64,000 bases of DNA from Flavobacteriales bacterium (GCA_018883325.1 VEQH01000002.1:1-64000), one strand, 5' to 3'; shown: positions 1 to 10,624, numbered from the stretch's first letter. Notes: generated by a model not told the origin, from the letters alone. Program-made: numbers and translations.

Positions 1-98
1 TTTAATGCATTGAAGATAAAATGCGTTTTTATTTGAGATTTTATGGAAGAAAGTAAGGACGTACTTAAGTTTGATTCTAGTTTAATTTTATCTTTATT
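1..98 (-). pseudogene. Histidine kinase frame continuing after an in-frame TAG (cut by window edge)
   Basis: Reading the minus strand past the TAG at 99-101 without changing frame gives 32 further open codons that end in QIKTHFIFNALN. This matches the phospho-acceptor motif of LytS/YehU-type histidine kinases (usual form QxNPHFIFNxLN), with Thr in place of Pro before the His. It is exactly the domain expected after the Y_Y_Y and membrane segment of the upstream ORF. The two pieces are therefore one gene with a nonsense codon, or a sequencing error at one base. No start codon is visible in this piece. Confidence 0.75.
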
Positions 99-2339
99 CT
101 AGTTATTTCTGATTTTTATTAAGATCAATTGATAGCGATAATACAGTAATGAAAAAAGCAACACAAACACAATAATGGAACTTAAAAACCAAGGAGTTAG
201 CCAAAAAGGAGCTGCGATTCTAAATTGAATTGAATGAAAATTTTCCTCTTTTCCATTTACTAAACCTTTGAATCGAATTTCGTAATCGCCAGCAGCTAAA
301 GCAGGAAAATTTATTGTTCTTACCTGAGGATCAATTTGTTCCCATTTCCCATCATTGATTTGATAGTATAAATTTTCAATGGATTTAATTCCAAAATCTA
401 ACAATGCGAAGTCAATCGTTATATAGTTTTGGGTGTGATTTAAGAACAACTTTTTATCTGTTTTAAAATTTTGTTCGTTTACATTCAATGCCAAAAGTTG
501 AAATTTTCCTTTAGGACGTTTAGATATTTCATTTTTAATGTTCCAATTAATTAAACCCGTTGAGGTAGAGATGATTAAATTGGATTTTATCAAGGCGAAA
601 TCGTTGCATTCTAAGTTTGAAATATCAAAACTGCTTAACAAAATATTATCCTTTTCTTGAAAAACTAAAATAGTTGTGCGTGTGCGTACAATCAACTTTC
701 CTTCCTGTACTTTTACTTGTTTTAGGTCATTATGAAGCAGTAAATTTTCGAATTTCTTAATTGAATTATTTGAGTTAAAAGGGATTGTTCGCAAAACTCC
801 ATTAATTCCAAATCCAAACAATTGCTTGTTCCATTTAAACATATTGCTCAATACGACTGATTTTCCATTTTCTTTCTGTTCAACTAAAATTCCATTTTTC
901 CACGAAAAAAGTCCATTGTTTGTGATGAAATAAAGCGTATTATTTGCTTCATCTTTGAATACAGATTTTGCTCGACTTGAAAGTGGAATTCGATAAAAAA
1001 TATAACTTCCTATTTCTTCTACGGGTAATTTCTGAATATAAGTATCGTATTTTGACTTTGTGTTAATCGCTGATTTTTGAAGGTAGAACCCCATATATCC
1101 TGTTGCCGCAAACGCAGTATATTTCTCATCAAATTTTACGATTTTTTTAATGGCAGCATTGACTTTAGCTACTTGTTTATAATTACTAAATTTGGTAAAA
1201 TAACTAAAGCCATCGCTTTGAACATATACAAATTCATCTTTGCTTTCATCCAAATAATGATAATAGGGAATGGCATTATTTACACCAGAATGAATGACAT
1301 TTACTTCTTTGGTTGAAGGGTTGAAACGCACAATTTTTTCATTTTTTGACGTGAAAATTAGTTCATCATCAACACTCAATATTTTATACGGAAATAAATT
1401 TTCAAATGTTGTAATAGTAACTTTTGTGTCTGGGACAATGAGTATTCCTTCAACGGTTGAACTCAACCAATAATTGTTTTTATTATCGATAATTGCGTCG
1501 GATATATTTTTGTTTTTGAAAAGTATATTGATAAATTTCCCCTCTTTGGTGAAGCGATAAAAACCCTGTGTAGTCATTAAAGACAACTGATTGTTTAATA
1601 CACGTGCTTTCTGAACAATAATATCAGAAGGCAAACTAACGAGCTTGTTTAGATTATTTTCATTCACTTTCCAAATTGCATTTCCTTCACCTGTTTTCTT
1701 GGTGAAATAAATGTTTCGATTATCTGTGAAAAAGAATGGGTATTCGATCGTTTCGTATGGCAATTTTGCACATTTGACTAACTTCAAATTGGATGAAATT
1801 TTATATAAATTTGATCCAGCTGAAAAGTAATACTCGTCTTTAAAAACAACTCCAGCTAAAATTGACCCTTTATTAATAGGAAAAGATTTAACTTGTTTCT
1901 TTGTTTTAAAATCAACCGCAACAATTGATTTATCCTCTAAAAGAAAAAGGTATTTTGAATTAGCATGAAGTGTAAAATAGATTGGATTACCTTGGTTTTG
2001 ATATTGCTTGAGAGAATCATTTTTTGAGACATAATACGTAAAACCATCAAAATTCTGATACCAAATTTTACCCTTGCTATCCTCAATTATACCGCTACCA
2101 GAGTAGGATTCTTGCTTCCTTGAACGATAAGATTTAAAATGAACTCCATCGTATCGAAACAATCCTTCATCGCAACTAAACCAAATGAAACCTTTTGAAT
2201 CTTCTAAAATGGTATAAACCGAGTTTGATGGAAGACCATTATTTATGTTTAGCGATTGGTAAAAAGCATCTTGAGCAACAAACACAAATGGAATGAAAAG
2301 AAAAAAACAAAAAAATAATTGTTGAAAAACTTTATTCAT
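99..2339 (-). CDS. Two-component sensor, regulator-propeller/Y_Y_Y part; kinase domain separated by TAG
   Basis: The 746-residue product has a signal peptide, then beta-propeller repeats of the two-component regulator type (residues about 25-600; NGLPSNSVYTILEDSKGFIW is a classic first blade). A Y_Y_Y domain follows (about 630-710), then one membrane helix (WFLSSIIVFVLLFSLLYY). Proteins of this architecture normally continue into a LytS-like His_kinase domain. Here the ORF stops with TAG 15 residues after the helix, but the same frame continues with the kinase motif to the window edge. As written the product could sense a periplasmic signal but not phosphorylate. Start ATG at 2339 is followed directly by a good signal peptide. 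Confidence 0.8.
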   Translation of the reverse strand: MNKVFQQLFFCFFLFIPFVFVAQDAFYQSLNINNGLPSNSVYTILEDSKGFIWFSCDEGLFRYDGVHFKSYRSRKQESYSGSGIIEDSKGKIWYQNFDGFTYYVSKNDSLKQYQNQGNPIYFTLHANSKYLFLLEDKSIVAVDFKTKKQVKSFPINKGSILAGVVFKDEYYFSAGSNLYKISSNLKLVKCAKLPYETIEYPFFFTDNRNIYFTKKTGEGNAIWKVNENNLNKLVSLPSDIIVQKARVLNNQLSLMTTQGFYRFTKEGKFINILFKNKNISDAIIDNKNNYWLSSTVEGILIVPDTKVTITTFENLFPYKILSVDDELIFTSKNEKIVRFNPSTKEVNVIHSGVNNAIPYYHYLDESKDEFVYVQSDGFSYFTKFSNYKQVAKVNAAIKKIVKFDEKYTAFAATGYMGFYLQKSAINTKSKYDTYIQKLPVEEIGSYIFYRIPLSSRAKSVFKDEANNTLYFITNNGLFSWKNGILVEQKENGKSVVLSNMFKWNKQLFGFGINGVLRTIPFNSNNSIKKFENLLLHNDLKQVKVQEGKLIVRTRTTILVFQEKDNILLSSFDISNLECNDFALIKSNLIISTSTGLINWNIKNEISKRPKGKFQLLALNVNEQNFKTDKKLFLNHTQNYITIDFALLDFGIKSIENLYYQINDGKWEQIDPQVRTINFPALAAGDYEIRFKGLVNGKEENFHSIQFRIAAPFWLTPWFLSSIIVFVLLFSLLYYRYQLILIKIRNN

Positions 2340-2562
2340 TCAAATTTAATTTGTGAACCAAATGGTTCAATGCATTTTAGGTTGCTCGAAGGTAAGCACT
2401 TGTATTTGATTTTATTTCGACAATTGATAAATCGAGCGTTTTCAGTAATGAAATTACCATTTGAATTAACGAAAACCATTTTAAAATCAGATTATTATGT
2501 GTTGAGGTTTGTGCGATGAAAATTTAATTAAATCTTTCTTTGATTTGTTCAGTGTATAACTA

Positions 2563-2591
2563 AAAAGTCCGCAACCAATAAAGATTGCGGA
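2563..2591 (-). terminator. Intrinsic terminator after the delta-60 repeat gene
   Basis: On the minus strand a TCCGCAA/TTGCGGA stem with a roughly 9-nt loop is followed by CTTTTTA. It lies about 27 bp downstream of the stop codon at 2618. Confidence 0.75.
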
Positions 2592-2617
2592 TTTCAAGTA
2601 GAAGTAGGTATTTTGTT

Positions 2618-4465
2618 TTATTCAATAATTAATTTTTCAACCGCTGTTTCTCCATTTGTGTCTGAAACACGAACGAAATAAACACCAGTTGTTAAAATAG
2701 TTGTTTGCATTTCAACTTTAGAAGTTGGAGCGATTATAGTCGAAATAGTCTTTCCAGTAAGGTCAATAAAAGCAACAGTTGAACCAATTTCGATGTTTGA
2801 AACCGTTACAAATTCTTTAGCTGGGTTTGGAGAGATTGAGAACGAAGTTTGTTTGTTTTCCTCAAAACCAACTAACCCCACATAAATACATTCTGAAATA
2901 ACATTGCATTCTTCCCAGTTGGATCCAATTGCTACAGAGTAATTTCCACTTGTGGTTGGTGTGAAACTTGAACTCGATGCACCAGCAATTGGATTATCCG
3001 TATCACATTCAGCATACCATTGAAAAAAAGGCTCCTGAGCTGGAATTGTTGTCACTGTAATAGTATTTCCTGATAAGGTAACTGCATTGCTAAGCGGACA
3101 GATGTAGAAATTTTTACAATCACTAATTACTTCACATTCGTCAGTTGTAATTCTAACAGCATAATCACCATTTGTGGTAGGCGCAAAACCTTTTGTTGTT
3201 GCCAATATTGCAGTCGAATCACTGCAATTAAACCATTCATAAGTTGCATTCGTTTGAACTGCTTCCAAACTATTTTGTCCATTAAGACCACCGTTATAGA
3301 TTAATGAAACAGTTTTATTTGCAGTACAATTATTTAGTCTTCCAAAAAAGTTCATTGATTCACCATCGAATTCTGTAAATTCTCCTCCAACTAATATTTT
3401 ATTGTCTGATTGAACTTTAATTGCAAAAGCTCTTGAATTTAAACCTGTTCCAACTGTAAAAGTATTGTCTAATGATCCATTTGTGTTTAATCTTAAAATT
3501 TTATTAACTGGGATGGTATTTTGAAAAAGTGTGAATTGTCCACCAACGATAACTTTACCGTCAGGCTGAATGCAGATTGCTGTGATTGCTGTGTTAAAGT
3601 CAAATGGAGTAAAAGAGGAATCAACTGTTCCATCTATATTAATTCTATAAACTCTGCCACCACCGATAAAAGGAACGATTAAAATTTTACCATCTGATTG
3701 AATTTCAAAATTTCTAACTTTTACATTTCCACCTATCACAATATTAGCCCCAGCTAAATTAAAATCAGCATTTAGCGTTCCATCTGAATTTAAAATCACA
3801 AGACCCTCTACTGTTGTTCCGTTGAAAGAAGAAAAATCGCCTGCAACAAGAATTTTGTCGTTTGCAAGTACTTTTATTTTATTCACTTTTGCATCAAAAC
3901 CAGTACCAATAGAAAATGTATTGTCATAAGTTCCATTTGCTGTTAATCGTGCTATTCTATTGACAGTATTTCCAGCATAATCCGTGAATAAACCTCCAAC
4001 TATTATTTTTCCATTACTTTGAACATCTATTGAATTGACAACATCATTGAATCCTTGTCCAATCCCAGGTACAAAAGAAGTTACTGGAAAACCGTCTGCA
4101 TCAATTTTAGCAATTCGAGATTGAACTTGAGTATCAAAACGTGTAAAATTTCCACCAACTAAAATGTCTCCATTACTTAACTCTTTCAAGCAAGTGATAT
4201 AGTCATTGGTTCCTGTAGTCGAGTTATTTCCAGCACCAGAAGCAAAAGTACTTGGTGTACCATCTGCATTGTAACGATCAATTCTAAGTGCACTGCTGCC
4301 ATTCATGTTAGTAAAACCACCAGCAACAACAATTTTTCCATCGGATTGTACTAAGATATCAAATACGGAACTATTTCCACCTACAATTGAATTGTCCTTA
4401 GTGATAGTTTGAGAAAATCCACTTAATGAAGCGAACAAGGTTAAAGAAAGTAATAATTTTTTCAT
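2618..4465 (-). CDS. Delta-60 repeat protein with T9SS type A sorting domain
   Basis: The 615-residue secreted protein has a signal peptide (MKKLLLSLTLFASLSGFSQ) and about seven delta-60 repeats up to residue about 370, each built around SDGKIVVAGGFT-like strands that form a propeller. Two Ig-like segments rich in paired Cys follow. The C-terminal Por secretion tail (FSISPNPAKEFVTVSN to VEKLIIE) is the signal for export and surface attachment through the type IX secretion system. It is a single gene with its own terminator. The specific ligand is unknown; such proteins are usually surface adhesins or structural cargo. Confidence 0.85.
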   Translation of the reverse strand: MKKLLLSLTLFASLSGFSQTITKDNSIVGGNSSVFDILVQSDGKIVVAGGFTNMNGSSALRIDRYNADGTPSTFASGAGNNSTTGTNDYITCLKELSNGDILVGGNFTRFDTQVQSRIAKIDADGFPVTSFVPGIGQGFNDVVNSIDVQSNGKIIVGGLFTDYAGNTVNRIARLTANGTYDNTFSIGTGFDAKVNKIKVLANDKILVAGDFSSFNGTTVEGLVILNSDGTLNADFNLAGANIVIGGNVKVRNFEIQSDGKILIVPFIGGGRVYRINIDGTVDSSFTPFDFNTAITAICIQPDGKVIVGGQFTLFQNTIPVNKILRLNTNGSLDNTFTVGTGLNSRAFAIKVQSDNKILVGGEFTEFDGESMNFFGRLNNCTANKTVSLIYNGGLNGQNSLEAVQTNATYEWFNCSDSTAILATTKGFAPTTNGDYAVRITTDECEVISDCKNFYICPLSNAVTLSGNTITVTTIPAQEPFFQWYAECDTDNPIAGASSSSFTPTTSGNYSVAIGSNWEECNVISECIYVGLVGFEENKQTSFSISPNPAKEFVTVSNIEIGSTVAFIDLTGKTISTIIAPTSKVEMQTTILTTGVYFVRVSDTNGETAVEKLIIE

Positions 4466-4760
4466 GCTTTTAATTTTTTTGTAAATATTCTGATTTCATT
4501 TCTGAATATTTTTGACCGCTTTACGAAACCATAGATTCGACATATCAAATGTGGTTTTGGGTTTATATCAAAATTGCAACGAATACTAAATCACTCTTTA
4601 AAATCACAAAAATCTCTTTTAGAAATAATACTAAGCGAAGGAGGAATATGCCTAATAGAGAATGCTACAGATTAAAAAACAAAAAATTAATTAAAAGATT
4701 ATCAAATGAATAATCATTGATTGATGAATATTTATCCGAAAGGAAATGAAAAAACAAATC
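4466..4760. other. Intergenic region between valS and the delta-60 gene
   Basis: AT-rich sequence without a convincing gene. It must hold the minus-strand promoter of the delta-60 gene. A 21-codon plus-strand ORF (ATG at 4648) follows an AAGGAGG-like sequence, which is unusual here because Bacteroidota seldom use Shine-Dalgarno sites. I see no other support for it. Confidence 0.5.
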
Positions 4761-4789
4761 AAAAAAAAACCAGCCTATTACAGCTGGTT
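4761..4789 (-). terminator. Intrinsic terminator of valS
   Basis: On the minus strand the stem AACCAGC/GCTGGTT with an 8-nt loop is followed by nine or more T. It starts about 30 bp after the valS stop. Confidence 0.9.
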
Positions 4790-4818
4790 CAATTCTAAAA
4801 ATTGTAAATTCTTTATTT

Positions 4819-7446
4819 TTAATTCAAAGACGCCAATTTTTCCTCCAACAAAGCAATCTTAGCCAAAGCATCCGCTTCTTTGTTGCGCTCGTTGGTAATG
4901 ACAGCTTCTGGTGCTCCTGCAACAAAACGTTCGTTACTCAATTTCGTTTGAACACTTTTCAAGAATCCTTTGGTATAATTCAATTCTTCTGTGATTTTCG
5001 CTTTTTCTGCTTCCACATCAATCGTATCTCCGAAAGGAATAAAATATTCGTTTCCAGCAACGATGAATGAATTTGCATTGGCTACTTTATCCTGAACATA
5101 TTCCAGAACAGAAAGATTACCCATTTTCACAATGATTGAGTCAAAACCGGTTTCAATTGCTTGTGTTTTGCGAATGAATAATTCCAACTTCACTTTCGTT
5201 GCGATATTGTTGCTTTTGCGAATGTTACGAATATTTGTAATCACATCCGAAGCCAAATCAAATTGTTTTAAGTTTTGCGCATCAAATGATTTTACTGTTG
5301 GCCAAGCTGCAATGATGATATCGTCACCTGCTGCTCTTTCGCGCAAAGCGTGCCATAATTCTTCAGCAACAAATGGCGTGAATGGATGCAACACTTTCAA
5401 TAAATTCTCAAAGAAAAATTTCGTTGCTTCCAACGTTTTAGCATCGATTGGTTGCTCGTAACCTGGTTTTACCATTTCTAAATACCACGAACAGAAATCG
5501 TCCCAAACCAACTTGTAAATTGCCATCAAAGCTTCAGAAATTCTGAATTTATCGAACAAGTCATTGATTTCAACCAATACTTTTTGGAAACGATTTTCAA
5601 ACCATTCAATCGCTACAGCTGATGATTTTGGTTGCTCAATTTCGCGCACTTCCCAAGAAGAAACCAAACGGAATGCATTCCAAATTTTGTTCGTGAAATT
5701 ACGTCCTTGTTCACATTGAGAACTGTCAAAAGGCAAATCATTTCCGGCAGGCGAAGAAATTAAAATTCCAACACGAACACCATCAGCACCATATTTTTCA
5801 ATCAACTCAATTGGATCCGGCGAATTCCCTAAAGATTTAGACATTTTACGTCCCAATTTGTCGCGAACAATCCCTGTGTAATATACATTTTTAAAAGGAA
5901 TATCTCCCAAGTATTCGTTTCCAGCAATTATCATTCTTGCCACCCAGAAAAACATAATTTCAGGAGCTGTCACCAAATCATTTGTTGGATAATAATATTT
6001 TATTTCTTCGTTTTCAGGTCGTGTCAATCCGTTGAAAACAGAAATCGGCCACAACCAACTTGAAAACCAAGTATCTAATACATCTTCATCTTGTCTCAAA
6101 TCAGCTAATTCAACTGCTTTTCCTGCTTTCTCACAAGCTAAAACCAAGGCTTCTTCTGCTGTTTTTGCAACTACATAATCATTTGTTCCATTACCAAAAT
6201 ACCAAGCAGGAATGCGATGTCCCCACCACAATTGACGTGAAATACACCAATCTTTTACGTTTTCCATCCAATGACGGTAGGTATTTTTAAACTTATCAGG
6301 ATGAAATTGAATGTTTCCATTCATTACATTATCCAAAGCAGGTTGCGCTAATTCTTTCATCGACACAAACCATTGCAAGGACAATTTTGGTTCAATCACT
6401 GCATTTGTTCGTTCAGAAAAACCAACTTTATTGATGTGGTCCTCTGTTTTTACCAAATATCCTTTTTCGTCTAATTCTTTTTCAATCAATTTACGAACTT
6501 CAAAACGATCTTTTCCTTCGTAGTGCAAGCCGTTTTTGTTCAACGTTCCATTCTCATTGAAAACATCAATCGTTTCCAAATTGAATTTAATTCCTAATTC
6601 ATAATCGTTGATGTCGTGTGCAGGCGTAACTTTCAAACATCCCGTTCCGAATTCCATATCAACGTATTCATCAGCAATGATTTGAATTTCACGGTTAACT
6701 AATGGAACAAGTGCTTTTTTTCCGTGCAAATGTTTGTAGCGCGCGTCGTTTGGATTCACACAAATCGCAGTATCGCCTAAAATAGTTTCAGGTCGCGTTG
6801 TTGCAATTGTCAACCATTCATCGTCAGAACCTGCCACTTTGTAGCGCACATAAAACAAGCGAGAATTTACCTCTTTGTACAATACTTCTTCATCGGAAAC
6901 GGCAGTCAAAGCTTCTGGATCCCAGTTGACCATTCGAACACCGCGGTAGATTTTACCTTTTTTAAACAAGTCCACAAAAACATCTAAAACAGATTCAGAA
7001 TATTCTGCGTCCATTGTGAAATGTGTGCGTTCCCAATCACATGAAGCTCCTAATTTTTTCAATTGCTCCAAGATGATTCCACCGTGTTTGTCTTTCCATT
7101 CGAAAGCATGTTTCAAAAATTCATCGCGCGTTAAATCTGTTTTTTTGATTCCTTCGGCTTTCAATTTTTGAACAACTTTTGCTTCTGTAGCAATCGATGC
7201 ATGGTCCGTTCCGGGAACCCAACATGCGTTTTTGCCCAACATTCTAGCTCTTCGAACCAAAACATCTTGAATCGTATTGTTTAACATGTGACCCATGTGC
7301 AAAACTCCTGTCACGTTTGGTGGAGGAATGACGACTGTATAAGCTTCTCTGCTGTCAGGTGTTGAATGAAAATAATTCTTTTCCATCCAGTATTTATACC
7401 ATTTTTCTTCCGCTGCTCCAGGCTCGTACGTCTTTGGGATTTCCAT
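4819..7446 (-). CDS. valS: Valyl-tRNA synthetase
   Basis: The 875-residue class I aminoacyl-tRNA synthetase charges tRNA-Val. The HIGH-type motif is present as [12 protein letters not shown] near residue 45 and the KMSKS loop as [10 protein letters not shown] near residue 535. The editing domain lies between them ([13 protein letters not shown]). The anticodon-binding domain and the C-terminal coiled coil typical of ValRS ([19 protein letters not shown]) complete the protein. Full length for a Bacteroidota ValRS. The start at ATG 7446 gives the usual N-terminus ([19 protein letters not shown]). It is monocistronic with its own terminator. Confidence 0.98.
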   Translation of the reverse strand: MEIPKTYEPGAAEEKWYKYWMEKNYFHSTPDSREAYTVVIPPPNVTGVLHMGHMLNNTIQDVLVRRARMLGKNACWVPGTDHASIATEAKVVQKLKAEGIKKTDLTRDEFLKHAFEWKDKHGGIILEQLKKLGASCDWERTHFTMDAEYSESVLDVFVDLFKKGKIYRGVRMVNWDPEALTAVSDEEVLYKEVNSRLFYVRYKVAGSDDEWLTIATTRPETILGDTAICVNPNDARYKHLHGKKALVPLVNREIQIIADEYVDMEFGTGCLKVTPAHDINDYELGIKFNLETIDVFNENGTLNKNGLHYEGKDRFEVRKLIEKELDEKGYLVKTEDHINKVGFSERTNAVIEPKLSLQWFVSMKELAQPALDNVMNGNIQFHPDKFKNTYRHWMENVKDWCISRQLWWGHRIPAWYFGNGTNDYVVAKTAEEALVLACEKAGKAVELADLRQDEDVLDTWFSSWLWPISVFNGLTRPENEEIKYYYPTNDLVTAPEIMFFWVARMIIAGNEYLGDIPFKNVYYTGIVRDKLGRKMSKSLGNSPDPIELIEKYGADGVRVGILISSPAGNDLPFDSSQCEQGRNFTNKIWNAFRLVSSWEVREIEQPKSSAVAIEWFENRFQKVLVEINDLFDKFRISEALMAIYKLVWDDFCSWYLEMVKPGYEQPIDAKTLEATKFFFENLLKVLHPFTPFVAEELWHALRERAAGDDIIIAAWPTVKSFDAQNLKQFDLASDVITNIRNIRKSNNIATKVKLELFIRKTQAIETGFDSIIVKMGNLSVLEYVQDKVANANSFIVAGNEYFIPFGDTIDVEAEKAKITEELNYTKGFLKSVQTKLSNERFVAGAPEAVITNERNKEADALAKIALLEEKLASLN

Positions 7447-7529
7447 ATTAAATAATTTTAAGGTTGCAAAGATAAGGAATTGAAAAGTGTAAAGTTAAAA
7501 GTGAAGAACTAAAAGTGAGAAATTGAGTT

Positions 7530-7640
7530 GAAAGTGAAAAACTAACACTTCGAAGTACTCAGCGTAAAAAGTGAAGAACTGAAAGTTGAAAGTGAAAAGC
7601 TAACACTTCGACGGGCTCAGCGTAAAAAGTGAAAAGTTGT
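7530..7640. repeat. Two tandem copies of a CACTTCGA..CTCAGCG intergenic repeat
   Basis: Two units of about 60 bp share the segments GTGAAAARCTAACACTTCGA and CTCAGCGTAAAAAGTGAA, separated by AGTA in one copy and CGGG in the other. A diverged third copy (CACTTCGACGAGCACAGTG) lies near 10631. This resembles the dispersed TTCGAC..GCTCAG intergenic repeat common in Bacteroidota. The stretch 7447-8011 otherwise contains only AT-rich sequence, a palindrome and the rpe promoter. Confidence 0.7.
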
Positions 7641-7741
7641 ACTCTGATTAAAATCAGTAACAATTCTCGTCGACCGATGCACCAAAAATCAAAACTTCTT
7701 TTTTCGAATTAAAATAAAAACTGTCATCCTCCTTCCGTCCT

Positions 7742-7757
7742 TCCGTCAATTGACGGA
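7742..7757. repeat. Perfect 16-bp palindrome TCCGTCAATTGACGGA
   Basis: A perfect inverted repeat between valS and rpe. A sister palindrome differing only in the central two bases (TCCGTCAGCTGACGGA) lies at 23193-23208, which suggests a dispersed repeat family. Confidence 0.75.
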
Positions 7758-7990
7758 GAGGAAGCCTAATCTCACTTCGAAATAAGTAATAATAAATCTT
7801 TTCTTCGAGTAGTAAACCCCAATCAAAAATCAAGCACCAAAATCAAAAATTCTTTCCTTGACCCAAAAATCCTAATTAAAAATTAAGCATCAAAAATTCA
7901 AAACTCAGAGGTAAACAAGGAAAAACTAAACTTATAAATCCCTTCTTGATTTTTAAGATTTATTATTTACTCGAATTGAAATTTGAAGAG

Positions 7991-7998
7991 TAACTTTG
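7991..7998 (+). promoter_or_regulatory. Bacteroidota -7 element of the rpe operon
   Basis: TAACTTTG fits TAnnTTTG and lies 13 bp before the rpe ATG, so the leader would be very short. No clear -33 TTTG is present; an AT-rich TTATTTAC is at about the right place. Confidence 0.55.
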
Positions 7999-8011
7999 TA
8001 GAAAAAACAAA

Positions 8012-8656
8012 ATGATTATTTCTCCCTCAGTTCTTTCGTGTGATTTTGGTAATATTCAACGCGACACAGAAATGTTGCATCAATCGGAAGCAGATTGGCT
8101 ACATATCGATGTTATGGACGGTGTTTTTGTACCTAATATCTCGTTTGGCTTTCCTGTTTTAGAGGCGATTCGCAAGCATTCCAACAAAGTAATGGATGTT
8201 CATTTAATGATTCAAAATCCCGACAAATACATTTTAGACTTCAAAAAATCAGGTGCAGATATTTTAACTGTTCATTACGAAACTTGTCCTCATTTACACC
8301 GAACAATTGGCGCAATAAAAGAAGCTGGAATGAAAGCTGGCGTTGCTTTGAATCCGCATACACCTGTTCATTTATTAGAAGAAATAATTCAAGATTTGGA
8401 TTTGGTATTGATTATGTCTGTCAACCCTGGTTTTGGTGGACAAAAATTCATTCACGCTTCAATTGCTAAAGTTGAGAAATTGGCAAAATTGATAAAAGAG
8501 AAAAATTCACACGCAATAATTGAGATTGATGGAGGTGTTAATTTAGAAACTGGGGAATTGTTGGCTGAAGCAGGTGCTCAAGCTTTAGTTGCAGGAAGTT
8601 TTGTTTTTAATTCAGCCGACCCACAAGCAACGATTTCAGCATTGAAAAAATTGTAA
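8012..8656 (+). CDS. rpe: Ribulose-phosphate 3-epimerase
   Basis: The 214-residue TIM-barrel enzyme interconverts ribulose-5-phosphate and xylulose-5-phosphate in the pentose phosphate pathway. Diagnostic segments are ISPSVLSCDFGNI at the N-terminus, LHIDVMDGVFVPNISFG (metal-binding His and Asp), VHLMIQNP, MSVNPGFGGQKFI and EIDGGVN. Length is normal for the family. It is the first gene of a likely three-gene operon, with 37 bp to the next ORF. Confidence 0.97.
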   Translation: MIISPSVLSCDFGNIQRDTEMLHQSEADWLHIDVMDGVFVPNISFGFPVLEAIRKHSNKVMDVHLMIQNPDKYILDFKKSGADILTVHYETCPHLHRTIGAIKEAGMKAGVALNPHTPVHLLEEIIQDLDLVLIMSVNPGFGGQKFIHASIAKVEKLAKLIKEKNSHAIIEIDGGVNLETGELLAEAGAQALVAGSFVFNSADPQATISALKKL

Positions 8657-8693
8657 TCAGTAACAAAACCAATTTGTTTGCGTTAGTAAGACT

Positions 8694-9797
8694 ATGAAAA
8701 TCTTAGGTGTCACTTTCTTGGTATTTTTAAATTGTTTCTCTTTCTTTTCTCAAAAAGATTTAACTGAAAAAGAAGCAGAACTAAATGTCAAACTACTAGC
8801 GCTTCGTGGCGCAAAAACAGATGAAGAAATCGATGATTTGAATGCAAATTTTAGAAAAGCGATGGAGGCTTTTTTGAAAAATGAAGATGCTTTCAATTAT
8901 AAATTTACACAATTAAAAACAGTTGCAATACTTGACAGTCCTGATGGGAAGATTAGAATTGTAAATTGGAATTTGGAATATACAGATATGACTTATCGCT
9001 ATTGCGCTTTTGTGATGCGAAAAGACGAAAACAAAGATAAAATCATCACGACTGAATTAGTAGATAATTTGGATGCTTATGAAGCTAAACCTGAAGGTGT
9101 AATTGACGCAAAAAACTGGTACGGAGCACTTTATTACAAAATAATTCCTTTTGAGCGCAACAATAAAATGGAATACGTTTTATTAGGTTGGGATGGTGGA
9201 ACGCCTGGAAGTAATTTCAAATTAATCGACGTGCTTTCCTTTACTGGTAACAATTTAAAACTTGGAAGTCCTGTTTTTAAAGTGAAAAAATCAACTTTGA
9301 AACGCGTAATCTTCGAATATTCCGACAAATCAAATATGACAGTGAAATTTGAAGAAAAATACGGTCGCATTGTTTTCGATCATTTATCGCCTGAATCTCC
9401 AAGTTTAGCTGGGGTCTACTCCTACTATGTTCCTGATATGTCTTACGATTCTTACAATTATTCGGAAGGAACTTGGGTTTTAAACGAAGATGTTATTGCT
9501 GTAAATCCTGAAGAAGACAAAAACAAAAAGTACTTTTACGCTTTGAATGATAAAACGGGGAAACCTGAAAAAGTTCCTTTGAAAAAAGATTGGATTGACC
9601 CGACAGATATTAACAAGGCTGAAGACATAAAGCACGTTGCTCGAACGCCTGAAAGTGAAGCCGCTTTAGCAGCGTCTATGATGGAAGAACCTGTGATTGA
9701 AAAAGTTAAACGCAAGCGAAGAGACAGAAGAAAACCTGAAAATATGTCGGTGACAACAGGTAAATACAGATCAAAAAAAACTAAAAAATTAGATTAA
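8694..9797 (+). CDS. Secreted protein of unknown function with basic C-terminus
   Basis: The 367-residue product starts with a signal peptide (KILGVTFLVFLNCFSFFS). It continues with a mixed alpha/beta domain containing NWYGALYYKIIPF and a GWDGGTPGSN segment, and ends in a strongly basic tail (KVKRKRRDRRKPEN). I do not recognise a characterised family, though it looks like a conserved Bacteroidota hypothetical. Its stop codon overlaps the start of the next gene by one base (TAATG), so translation is probably coupled. Confidence 0.75.
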   Translation: MKILGVTFLVFLNCFSFFSQKDLTEKEAELNVKLLALRGAKTDEEIDDLNANFRKAMEAFLKNEDAFNYKFTQLKTVAILDSPDGKIRIVNWNLEYTDMTYRYCAFVMRKDENKDKIITTELVDNLDAYEAKPEGVIDAKNWYGALYYKIIPFERNNKMEYVLLGWDGGTPGSNFKLIDVLSFTGNNLKLGSPVFKVKKSTLKRVIFEYSDKSNMTVKFEEKYGRIVFDHLSPESPSLAGVYSYYVPDMSYDSYNYSEGTWVLNEDVIAVNPEEDKNKKYFYALNDKTGKPEKVPLKKDWIDPTDINKAEDIKHVARTPESEAALAASMMEEPVIEKVKRKRRDRRKPENMSVTTGKYRSKKTKKLD

Positions 9798-10624
9798 TGC
9801 AGTTAGGTGTTGTAAATAAATTAAAAATCAATCGATTTACTCCTCCTGGAGCATTTTTAGAAGATGAATTTGGAAACGAAGTATTATTGCCAAACAAATA
9901 TGTGGAAGAACATTTTGAGTTGGAAGATGAAGTTGACGTTTTCGTTTTCAAGGATTCAGAAAATAGAATTGTAGCAACAACCGAAGTTCCGCATTTATAT
10001 TTAGGCGATTTTCGCTACTTAAAAGTTATTCACGTCAACCCTTATGGCGCTTTTGTTGATTGGGGTTTAGATAAAGATTTGTTGGTTCCTTTCAGCGAGC
10101 AACTTCATCGTTTGGAGCAAGAAGAAAAATATCTTTTTTCGCTTCAATATGATAATGCAACAGATCGTTTGTATGGAACAATGCGTGTGAAAAAACTCCT
10201 TGAACCTTGCAAAGAAGATTTGAATGGTCAAGAAGTTGACATTATGATTTGTGAAGAAAACGCACTTGGTATAAGTGTAATTGTGAACAATCGCTACGAT
10301 GGATTGATTTTCAGAAATAACATTTCAAAAATGTTACCTCGAGGTTCTTTCGCGAAAGCTTATGTTCGTTTAGTTCGCGAAGATGGCAAACTCGACATTC
10401 AATTTGAACCTTTAACATTTGAAAAATTTGACCAAGCAAGTTCTTTTCTTTTGGAAGAACTTCAAGCGAATGATGGATTTCTACCACTAAACGACCACTC
10501 TGGTCCCGATGATATTCGCGAACAATTAGGAATGAGTAAGAAATTATTCAAGCAAGCGGTTGGGAAATTATACAAGCAACAAAAAATTACAATTGAAGAA
10601 AACGGGATTAGGATTAAAAATTGA
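9797..10624 (+). CDS. S1-domain RNA-binding protein, CvfB/YitL family
   Basis: The 275-residue protein consists of tandem S1-like OB folds (for example YLKVIHVNPYGAFVDWGLDKD, where HVNPYGAFVDWG is typical of S1) and ends with a winged-helix segment (GMSKKLFKQAVGKLYKQQKI). This is the architecture of CvfB, an RNA-binding protein that influences expression of virulence and surface genes in Staphylococcus. Its role here is not known. It is the last gene of the rpe operon. Confidence 0.85.
   Translation: MQLGVVNKLKINRFTPPGAFLEDEFGNEVLLPNKYVEEHFELEDEVDVFVFKDSENRIVATTEVPHLYLGDFRYLKVIHVNPYGAFVDWGLDKDLLVPFSEQLHRLEQEEKYLFSLQYDNATDRLYGTMRVKKLLEPCKEDLNGQEVDIMICEENALGISVIVNNRYDGLIFRNNISKMLPRGSFAKAYVRLVREDGKLDIQFEPLTFEKFDQASSFLLEELQANDGFLPLNDHSGPDDIREQLGMSKKLFKQAVGKLYKQQKITIEENGIRIKN

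Noticed and set aside
2319-2519. 66-codon plus-strand ORF beside the sensor gene
   Set aside because: It starts inside the opposite gene and covers its promoter region; composition is not protein-like.
4648-4713. 21-codon ORF after an AAGGAGG-like sequence
   Set aside because: Too short to judge, no homology recalled, and Shine-Dalgarno sites carry little weight in this phylum.
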